In this document: positions 11,678 through 21,429 of the stretch, in pieces
Numbering within the stretch: the stretch's first letter is position 1
Layout: the number at the start of each line of letters is the position of its first letter
Source: Manduca sexta
Lineage: Eukaryota; Arthropoda; Insecta; Lepidoptera; Sphingidae
Assembly: GCF_014839805.1 (NCBI RefSeq)
Contig: NC_051126.1
Location: forward strand, 7,386,609 to 7,450,608
Length of the DNA: 64,000 nt
Direction: 5' to 3'
Program-made: the position numbers and the translations under genes
Notes under the pieces: model-generated
Databases searched by the model: none
Told to the model about the DNA's origin: nothing
The model's input: only the letters and a program-made list of their open reading frames with translations

Positions 11678-12303
11678 CAGTGCGATATTGGTGTTTATAC
11701 TATAGTTAAAGACGCAGACTTATCACGCTGTAGCTTAGTATGTCTCTCACCATGGAACCAAATAAAATAATTTATTTCAAAAAGATTAAGCATAATTTAA
11801 CCTGACGAATGCACTATGTATCTTCATACTGGCATAATATTATTCCATTGAATTTCTAGTAGTCATAATTTATAGTAAACTGCAGATTTGTGAATATTTT
11901 GCATGGTTTACGCATTCAATATAACTACGCTACGCTACTGAAGCGGGCAGTTAGATTATAATGAATAGATATTATTAGGATCATAATACAAATCCAACTT
12001 GACGGTAGACTATAGAGGGTATTAAAGTTTTAATTACAATATTCCTTGTCTAAGACCCTAATCTGAGTTGATCAGCGTGAGACAAAATTCTTTACCACAT
12101 CTTCTAAACACATACACAAATAATAATTCAATATCAGACCTTAGTATTCATGTAATGCGATTGATTCTTATGGCACCACAAAGTATTGTTGGATTTAGGA
12201 TTTACCTGCAATTTGTAGTATGATTACTTATTTTCATTTTGCTATGAGCCTAAAATTAAAAAGGTATCTTATCAAGCTTTATTGAAAATATTGTAAATAT
12301 TTA
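11678..12303. other. Intergenic, no gene seen
   Basis: AT-rich sequence without a convincing frame or repeat boundary. Confidence 0.4.
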
Positions 12304-12909
12304 TTACAAATCACATATGCACAAATATTGTCGAAATACACAGAACTCTTGAAGACAATTAAATATCATCAAGTTCAAAGATATTATTTTATGAGCCAGC
12401 CCGGCAAAAGTCTTGATTTTAATAAGCGGCAGTGATAAAAGAATATGGAAAAGTTTTGCGGAAACTAAGATCAGCTGTCCGGCAAGGTGAGGTAAAAATA
12501 GTCCTGGATTATGCTGAAAAAAAATAGTAGGATTAATTGGGATTTGGTTATATTTATATACACTTAGAGTAGCTGTAGGTATTACTAGGTAATACCGTAG
12601 GTAAAGAAATGTTTTCATTCTTGCCTTATTCGTACAACATTTCGGCGTTAGAATATTCTTGGATGAGACGATTCGCCAATGATGATACACATAACCAACT
12701 AACAAAAGGATTGATGGTTATAAGATATGAATGCTTACGGTAATACATCCAATGACAAGGCAAAAATATTGCACCAGTCCCATAGACGCAGCGATTATCT
12801 TCAAATCGTGGACAAACATAAAATTTTGATATGAATTAGCATCATCAGTTGATATATTAGAAGTTGGTGTCTCGCCCAAATGTTTTCTTAAATGTTTCGC
12901 ACTAAGACA
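12304..12909 (-). CDS. Candidate two-exon coding fragment, unrecognised (weak)
   Basis: On the minus strand 12909-12739 (57 codons) lies between a TTGCAG acceptor and a GTAAGC donor. 12513-12304 (69 codons plus stop) follows a strong TTTTTTTTCAG acceptor. Both are phase 0, so they join into an open 126-residue segment. The first part ends in a hydrophobic stretch (GLVQYFCLVIGCIT); the second has LVSAKLFHILLSLPLIK. This suggests the C-terminal half of a multi-pass membrane protein, possibly a chemoreceptor remnant, but I see no diagnostic motif and no upstream exon. Base composition is close to the surrounding DNA, so it may be chance or a decayed gene. Confidence 0.25.
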
Positions 12910-13948
12910 CTGCAATACATGTTGTATATAAATACGTTTACGCTATGCCTACAACTTTTCACGAGGTTGAGTAAAAGTTAGAATCTGATTAGTTGTAAAT
13001 ATCAAAAGATTATTAAAGACGAGAAGTCATCTTACCAAACCAACTATCCCATAGAAGTAAGTGTAAAAAATTCTTATAGTAAACGTCGGATGTCCGCAAA
13101 ACATTTTAGTATTGCCCAAATAGGGTTTTAGAAGAGGGCCCAAAATAAAGTTGAAAGGTAACTTCATGACGGATTAGATGAAAAGAATTGCCCAACATCA
13201 CATAAATTATTTTTATAATTAAATTTTTTGAAATTGACTGTATCCTTAACTGTATTAACGTAAATTTTTAAGTTTAAATAAAATTTTAAGATTATTTTTA
13301 TTGATACCAATTTGTTGTATTTGAATTTAATGAAACATAACTTATGCTTTTTGGAAACATTAATAATATTATTATTTTGACGAGTTCATAATGATGTCAA
13401 TTTATTGACTTTAATTTTTCGTGCTGAAACTTACAATACTATGATTAACTAGTTTATGCTTAACCAAAAAGTATTAATTTTAAAACTATTAGAACTTAGT
13501 CCCGTGCGCGTTCAATAGCACGTTGAATACTCTTATCTTAAAAAAAATCAAAGAATACCATACATGAAAAAACACAAATAAACAACCGCTCGTCTCTACT
13601 GACCTATGAATTGTACTCAGGAACTATATTTATTTATTTAAATGCCTAACATACAGGTGTTACCTTCAATTATTGATGACCGTCAAGAATTTTCTCCTTC
13701 CCCGTAATAAAATCTAGGACTACCCTGTAAAATTACCACAATATCCCACTTGGGCCCGGGTCCTAATTTATTCTTATCTTGCAATTGTGTAATGTAATGT
13801 AGTTTTCCTACCTCCATGCTTGTGTAATTAAATGACCGCAAATAAAAAAATATTTTGTCGAATTTTTCCCATAACCAAATAATTTATATTCACTTTAGCA
13901 TGCCAAAAATAAATATATATATATATATATTACAATAATAAATAAAGT
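12910..13948. other. Intergenic, AT dinucleotide repeat
   Basis: No gene seen. An (AT)n microsatellite of about 19 bases lies at 13913-13931, just past the 3' end of the next gene. Confidence 0.5.
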
Positions 13949-13954
13949 TTTATT
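13949..13954 (-). terminator. Poly(A) signal for the minus-strand glycosyltransferase-like gene
   Basis: AATAAA on the minus strand, 69 bases after the stop codon at 14023. Confidence 0.6.
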
Positions 13955-14022
13955 ACTAAATTCACAAACATAAGTTACAGTTTAGACACATAAAATACCA
14001 AACTTTGAACATTAATAAACAA

Positions 14023-15748
14023 TTACAATATATAGATGTTGTTACAGTATGCATCGTCTTTAAATGAACCTGAACATTGGGTTAAAAGGACGTCCTGAAT
14101 GACAAACTTGGGGTGCATGCGTTGGCAGCCGCTCGTCAAAAGATGCCCTAAAAATGGATGTAGACGAGAAGATGCTGCAAAAAATATCCCTTCCGGATGA
14201 ATTGACAAAACGCGGGACGCTGCTGGAGTCCGTTTGACGAATTGAGTGAATGCAGAATTCTTAGGTGCTTCTATTATATCTGACTTAATCGCCACGTCAG
14301 GTAAGATATAAGACGGTCCCAAACCGTCAGAAATAATAGAAAAATCGTAAAACAACACCATTTTGGGTATATTTGAAGAGTTTATTTCAGATGCGTATTG
14401 GTTTCCCGATGGAGGAATACCTTTATTATTGTCTTTAGCGGTTATATTTGTGGCTAGTGTAATGGCTTTAGACTTACTACTGTCCAAGTCTATAATCGAT
14501 GTATTTTTAATAGAATCGTTTTTATTCGTCACGTTCAAGAAATGCACAGAACTATTATTTTCATTTGCAGGATTTTTCACTACTTGACGTTTGTCTCTAT
14601 GCGTCCGAATTAAAGGTATATTCTTAGGCACGCTACTTTCTGTAGTCAATGGATAAAATGATAAAGATCTATTCAAAAATGACCGAGTTTCATTCAGTAT
14701 TTGTTGATAAATAGTATAGAATGCAGTAAGAATATCGTTTTCCTCCTCTCTTTCTATCGCTTGCAGAGAGCTGGCATAATTCTCTGGTTTAATTCCATCA
14801 TTATGTTGCGTCAAAATGGCCGAGACTTTTCGATCAATACATCGGTGGTTATTGAATTGATCATTGAAAGTGGTTAAGTCCATACCAATTCCACCGTTCT
14901 GCCATACAGAGAATACTCTCGCGTAAAATGGCAGATATGTTGGCGGAATCATTCTCCATTTAAACTTCAGTGGCGTCTTTGCCATAAACTTACTCAGCGG
15001 CATAAAACTGACGTTCACATTTGGGTGCTTCGATTGGAAATCTCTTATTTCTCGTTTGTTGTTTTCTTCCAGTCTCATTTTATACGAAACACTAGCGTAT
15101 GGAATAAGGTTATTAATAAATCGACTGTGTTTGGAACTATGAAAATTGGCCGGAAGGGAATCATCGAGTAAGAAGATAATATTGATTCGCAGTGAAGGAT
15201 ACTGCGTTGCCATTGTGGAAATATAATCGGAGTACAACGCGAAGGGAACGCACACGCCATGTTGTATGATCTGGTAGTAATAGACGTCACTTGCAGGTTT
15301 CGTTTCGTTGCATTTCATGACAATTATAGGTTGTCGTCGATATGCACTCATACCCAATGCATAGAATACGAGGAAAGATATTCCTAGCAATATCAACGTC
15401 ATCCAGCAGGCTGAGAAGAATTCTGAAAAGGCGGACGATATCATAATATTAGAAAGTGACAGGTTTACCCGAATCAAAATTGAACTCTAAATATAGGTAA
15501 AAAAAAATTCGCTTCTACAATCAATCATGAAATATATACTTTAATACAGCTATTAAAACAGAAAGAATTTAAATAAAGGGACTCACCCGGCCAGCGACTA
15601 AGCCAAGACTGCTTAGGTGGACAGTTGACGCCCCACGCTGGTGCCACAACAGTCGAAGGACTCTGAGAATAACCGCTATCCCCTCCACCCCCTCTACTTT
15701 TAAAAGAGGGTATTGTTCATCTTGTTTTGATTGTGCCTGATCCATCAT
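14023..15748 (-). CDS. Type II membrane glycosyltransferase-like protein (A4GALT/GT32-like), DXD lost
   Basis: Exon 1 starts at the ATG at 15748 (MMDQAQSKQDEQYPLL) and ends at 15587 before GTGAGT. Exon 2 starts at 15422 (GCCTTTTCAG acceptor) or 15486 (TTTAG acceptor) and runs to 14023. A single membrane helix (MTLILLGISFLVFYAL) lies at the start of exon 2, so the short N-terminus should face the cytoplasm and the rest the Golgi lumen. VSFMPLSKFMAKTPLKFKW followed by RVFSVWQNGGIGMDLTTF matches the layout before the DXD of alpha-1,4-glycosyltransferases, but the family's DxD reads D-L-T here. About 200 Asn/Ser-rich residues with many N-glycosylation sequons and an RDKR site follow, then EGIFFAASSRLHPFLGHLL and a short C-terminus; the family's C-terminal region is missing. 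It is paralogous to the gene at 18304-20790, transcribed away from it. Probably a non-catalytic relative; function unknown. Confidence 0.7.
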
Positions 15749-18303
15749 TCTGGATAGAAAGTGTACAAAATATTTAGAAGTTTCTATACAAATTTATACC
15801 ATAGTATTAATAAACTTAGTAGAAAATAGAAAAAACATTACCTTTATGTGATTTATTAGCGATTTTTCATTTAAATATAACATAAACCAATATGAAGGAC
15901 CATGCGTAAAAATTTTACAGAACTTTTTAGACAGAAGCGTAAAATTTGGAAGACATTCTAATTTTAAAATAAATGACGGTAAATTATTATCTTTGTCGAG
16001 TGCAAAGAGAATTATAATATATGTCGATAATAATTTTCGATATAAATCCTTTGTGCTATTGAATTTAACAAGCACTCATTGGTTATAGGAAGAGACTTTT
16101 TGTGATTTTAAAAAGTACATGTTCATTACTATTGAAGTATTTTTTTTTTGTATCACTAGGGCTATATCGAATCGTACTCACTATGCACATTACATAGGAC
16201 ATCAAAATGTTGGTATCATGCAATACCTCTAGCATTACCTACCAACGTGCAGGAATAAAGAACCAAAAATGATCTTAACCGTGCAGGGATGTTAAAATTC
16301 AAGCTAAATCCTGAGATTTTTTAAAATAATTTATCCTAGTTTGCGGGATTGCCTAAAAATGTAGCAAGCATAATACTCATTAATCTCACATGTATTCCTC
16401 AAGAAAGTATAAAATAAGATAATCAATTTACAATTCATCATTCTGATTACGTAAGCTACCTTGACATAACTTTCTGCTCGGCCAGCACAATTCAAAATCA
16501 TTCTCACTAGTCACGTCTTTACGTGAAACGAAATGATGTTGAATCAACAAAATTATAGCGGAAAACGTAAACGTTCAAATGGCGATGTTTTAACAAGTTA
16601 AAGCCGCAACTTTGCCTGCTGCTTAAAATTATTATGTTTTAAATGTTTTAACATTTACGAGAATGTTAGACATCGAAATCTATTTTTATTTTGTAACCTT
16701 AGTATTGTGTCAAGAGACATATTTATCTGTCTAAACCCAGTCCAGGAGTAGAATGTACTAAATATAAAGTTTTGTAAAACTAAAACTACTATTCATATTT
16801 TTATTACTATTAATATTACTTCTATTAATATTTTTTAGAGTTTACCATCTCTTTATTAATGTATAGGTGGTACTTGAAAATGTTAAAAAGTACTTATTTT
16901 TTTAAAATTTTGAATTTATTTTTATACAATTTTCGAACCATCTGTTACTTTGCCTATATCAAGCTTAAACAAAAAAATATTGCGGCGCATTGCGCTGTGC
17001 TCCTTGTTTACACATCAATATCTCGAATGGAAAATTATTTCAGTATATAGTATAATATTCCACTATAATACCACTACATAGACCAGAAATACCTTTAGTT
17101 AATTTAGTTTCCTTATTGAAATGTAGTGACCAAACCGACAGCCAGATTTTAACTTTTTATATTATTGCGGATGTTGGATGTCAACTTTGCCACATTAGTT
17201 TTAATTTTAAATCGCGATTTGTTCTTACGTGTGTCGTGTTTATTTAATTGAATCATTGAAAAAAAAAATATTTTTAAATTTGAATTATTTTATGTTTAAG
17301 TCAATATATAAAATAAGTTTTTCTGACGTTACATATTTTAAAGTGCCGTAGGAAAGGCAAAATTAATTTCTGTATTTGAATTATATTATTTCATGTTCTT
17401 ATGGTTGTTTAACATAAATAACACAATTACAGATACACTCGTGATTGTTTTACTTATTTAAGGGTAAGTTGTCAATTAAATTAATATCCTTCCATATCAA
17501 CAAAATTCCAAAATAATTGTTTTAATGGGCTCTAATCTAGCATCTGCGTACTTATGTGAAACGTATAGTTTAATGTTCGATTCCCAGGAGCATATACAAT
17601 GAGAGAATGCGTGAGTTTTTTTATTTCAAACCGTTACATGTATCTTCCAATGCTTAAAAATACACGTGAGTTGCTTACAAATTGAAAATTGGGATATCAA
17701 AGAAATTATATAAGCTCAGCACAGTGAGGGACAATTATAGTCGCGTTTCTGCTTAATGTTTTAGCGAAATAGGCGCGATCTTGTTATTAACTTGCGTCTT
17801 TTTTAAATTTTATTTTGCAGTTTTAAATATAATAATCCAAATATATAGGTATTGATCCGACTTCAGCTGGATAATCACTCTCAACTCATGTAATTATTTT
17901 GAAAAGATTTTGTTTGCATTATGTAAATATTCAGCATGAATCATAATATCAAATAATAATAAACATAATGCTATGAAAACATTCTCTACCAATGCTATTA
18001 CAATCTAAATTAAACATTAAATTATTTTATAATTATACATTTAATTTGAAATGAACAAATTGCTTATAAAACTTTAGTTCATTTGCAATTTGGTCTATGG
18101 TTGACAATTGACATATAAAAATAACAAAAATAACAAGTTTCAGTGACACATTTTATTTTATTTTGAAAATATTTTAATTATAAATCACTATCTTTAATCA
18201 AAATACTAATTTTGCCAGTTCATAAATAACTAAATCAATATGTACCTAATATATTTTTAACGATATCTGTTTTCATATTTTGCAGTGAATTCAATGGATA
18301 GGG
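15749..18303. promoter_or_regulatory. Shared 5' region between two divergent paralogous genes
   Basis: This 2.5 kb stretch separates the two glycosyltransferase-like start codons. It is very AT-rich with no repeat ends that I can define. The plus-strand gene has a probable 5' UTR acceptor (CATATTTTGCAG) at 18285, so its promoter and first non-coding exon should lie here. No core promoter motif can be assigned with confidence. Confidence 0.4.
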
Positions 18304-18311
18304 ATGAGTGA
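18294..18311 (+). promoter_or_regulatory. Short uORF overlapping the main start codon
   Basis: An ATG ten bases before the chosen start opens a five-codon frame (MDRDE) ending in TGA that overlaps the main ATG at 18304 in another frame. Ribosomes would need to bypass or re-initiate after it. Whether the mRNA really begins upstream of 18294 is not shown, though the acceptor at 18285 suggests so. Confidence 0.4.
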
Positions 18312-20790
18312 GACGTACCGTGAGCAATATCCATTGCTTTGTGATGATTTATCTGATGAGGAACGTCACAGTCCTCATTACCAACGTCAATACCGCCATA
18401 TGAAGTATAAGGGACGCGCCAGAAGTAACGTGAAGGGAGCTGTCGCCATCCTCAAACGCTGGCCAGGTTGGGAAAAACTTTATCTAATCTCATTGTTCAT
18501 GATCACTTGTCACTGCAACGTGTGTGGAGCACCGCCTTACTAATAAAAAGGAACCTGGCAACACAGCGAGTCGCATCACTTCACCACCTCTCTCCTTTTG
18601 AGGTCTGCGTCGTCAGTGATCTTTTACTTCACCTCAAATCAAATCAAATCAATTTATTTTACATAAAACATGGTATAAATTATGATGTTAAATATCTTAC
18701 ATGTGCAACATGTTTCACCGTTTTAACGGTATGCAAAAAAAAATATATACGTACTTATAATTAGTTAGGCAAATTACCTATTATTAATAATAGAAAAAAA
18801 ATGTTTGTTTTCTACAGTTATTATTAGTTATCTGTATAAATGGTCTATCATGCTATTTATATCTATTCTCTTTTAGGTATAGTTTACTCATACAAATTAC
18901 ATGAATTTCTATACATAATATTATTATATTATATCTAACAATAAAACCCATGTTTATCTGGTGGTTACTATTATATACCTATATCTTTATATGCCAAAAA
19001 TTCTTTAATTCGTATACAAACATTTATCTATGAGCCATTTCTTTAATCTATTAATAAATAGGTAAAAGGTAGTTCACGTAAGGTTTTCGGTATTTTATTA
19101 TATATTTGAATGGTCATACAACCGGTATTTCTTTCTTCCTCTTGGTAACATTTTTATAATAAACAAAAATGAGAACCCTACCAAGTGGATAAACTAATAT
19201 TCTTCACATAAATGCGCAGGCGCATCAAACAATACTCTTTAAATTTTTAAATAACGTTAATAATTTTCTTAATACAAATACCTCTTGTTTACAGATCATT
19301 GGTCCAGTTTCCTGACTTACTGGTGGATTGGAGTAGTCATGATTTGTCTGATGACGTTCATACTCTACAACAGCTTGTTTGCATTCTCCGTTCTTCCAAC
19401 AGCACATTTTAAACCAATGAGATCCCACGTACGGAGCTTAAACACCGTCCCGTTTATAACTCAAGGGAACAAATTTCCTAATGTTTTCATTCACGTCTTT
19501 ACTAACGATGATAAAGAAATAGATTTGAAGGAACATTTATCACGTGTTGAAACACTAGCAAATAAATATTTACCATTTAATTACCATCTAGTTGTAGTTG
19601 TAAACGACACCACGATGGATAGGCCAGAATTTAATCCAGAAGAAAACAATGCAAACGCTTTAAATTCCCTTTGGGGTAAAAACGTTATAACCAAAAGTGA
19701 AGAGACTACAGCAACTAATATTATAATTGAATACATAAGTTTGACAAAATATATGGATAATTCGCCGGTTAGCAAATATTGGCGAACGTTGTCTAAAGAA
19801 ATAATTGAATTTTTAATACGTGCATTATCTATATGGGATAAAGGTGGTATTACTTTTGATCCCATAATTTTGACGCCACAAACACCTTCCCCCAATTATT
19901 ATAAGAAATTAGAAAATATTTTTAAAACTTTTAGTCATTCTGAAACAGTGAAATCCCCTCACACGCAATCTCAAAACTCTAAGAATGTGAGCCATCATAA
20001 ATTAAAACAAAAAGTGAACAATATTCGTGATATTATAAACGCCTTAGAGCACGAAAATAATCTAGATTTTTCAAGCGATGAAATATTATCTGAGGTGGAG
20101 AGCAAAAATGTTGCATTTATTACTAAAGATGTACAAAGTACAGTCAACAAAATCACTCGAAATAATAAAAGTAAATCTGTAAGCAAGAGAGATATGAATA
20201 CAAGGCTATCCAATAATAAAAGTAGTTTCCAAGAAGATAACAAAACAATTCAAGTCGTGTCCGGCAAAAATGATACATCTACGTTAACTATGCTACCATT
20301 ATTTTTAGAGTACTTTTACCATAACAATTCCGTCCCTAACAAAGATAAAGATTCTATGGAAAACAACACTAAGGATGTCTTAAACCAAATTGTTTTGAAT
20401 AAAAACCATTTAAAAACTAATGATATAAAAGAAAATAAAGACAATAATATCCCAACTGGAAAAAATATTTTAGCAGCAGACGAAAAACGAATAGAACCAT
20501 TGATTATCCCAGTTAATGAAGTAAATGACGACATAAAGGAAACGAAAAATGATAGAACCCTGCAGTATCCATCAAAAAATGATAATGGGGATCAACATCT
20601 AACAATTGATATAAAAGGCAATTTATTAGCAACTGAAACAGCGTGTCATGCGTTTTTGGGGACTATATTTATAGACGCAAGTCATTACCGATACGATGAC
20701 AAGTTATCTGATTTTATTGTTAAAGAATTGTCAATATTTTGTAATGGAGTTTTATCCTCGTGTAGTGGTATAGAATTAATTCTATTGTAA
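18304..20790 (+). CDS. Type II membrane glycosyltransferase-like protein (A4GALT/GT32-like), DXD lost, paralogue
   Basis: Exon 1 18304-18466 (54 codons plus one base) and exon 2 19295-20790 join in phase 1 to give 552 residues. The N-terminus MSETYREQYPLL is cytoplasmic; KRWP lies at the splice junction; a membrane helix (WIGVVMICLMTFILYNSLF) follows. The luminal part has IIIEYISLTKYMDNSP and RALSIWDKGGITFDPIIL, aligning with the alpha-1,4-glycosyltransferase region that normally carries DxD; here it reads D-P-I. About 220 Lys/Asn/Asp-rich residues separate this from a short C-terminal block (CHAFLGTIF...CSGIELILL). The HxGP-like and C-terminal parts of the family are not recognisable. The donor at 18467 (GTTGGG) is weak; unspliced, the frame would stop at 18541. 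The intact frame, despite loss of catalytic residues, suggests a maintained non-enzymatic role, but this is inference. Confidence 0.7.
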
Positions 20791-20839
20791 TGTATTTTAT
20801 TGTTGGTATGCTGTCTTTAATAATATTGTAAACTTTAGT

Positions 20840-20845
20840 AATAAA
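20840..20845 (+). terminator. Poly(A) signal for the plus-strand glycosyltransferase-like gene
   Basis: AATAAA 50 bases after the stop codon at 20790. Confidence 0.6.
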
Positions 20846-21429
20846 ATTATTTATCATATCAAACCCCACTTATTTCAATGCTTTAATTAACTATATTTGT
20901 GGACATAGTTTTGTGTAATGCATATTATTAACTACAAGGACTTAACCATATGCCTATGGCTTCTTTCTCGCTCCGTTAATCAAATGCGTAACTAATAGAC
21001 CTGCATATCGTGGAATTATAATAAAATGAATTGTGCTCTCAAATAATTTATTGCTTGAAACTTATCAATTCTAGTATTGAAAAATCGTGCTCAAAATATT
21101 GTCGTTTGCAAACAATATTTTGATCACAAGTAACTTCATGGAATATCAGATTTTCGCTCACAATATCTTTGAGACTAGATGTAAATTAGGTTTTATGTTT
21201 TCGAACACTGTCCTATCTCTTCATATTTCATTATTTGCGTGAATTAATCTGATATTTTTACAAAGACATCATTATGCTTAAAAATATTATAGTAAAGGTA
21301 TAATATGTACATTCATAAACTTAAGTTCTTATCCTACTTAAACATCATTGCACAAATACTTACAAACTATCACAAGGCACTTTTCATTTAATAATCACAC
21401 ATATTACTAAAATATTTATAATACGTTCT
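20846..21429. other. Intergenic between convergent 3' ends
   Basis: AT-rich sequence between the glycosyltransferase-like gene and the 3' end of the chitin-binding gene. It must hold the 3' UTR of the latter; no clear minus-strand AATAAA is seen close to the stop. Confidence 0.4.

Noticed and set aside
15794..16075. 93-codon minus-strand frame upstream of the glycosyltransferase-like gene
   Set aside because: Lys/Phe/Ile/Asn-rich as expected from AT-rich DNA, with no domain and no splice consistency with exon 1 at 15748.
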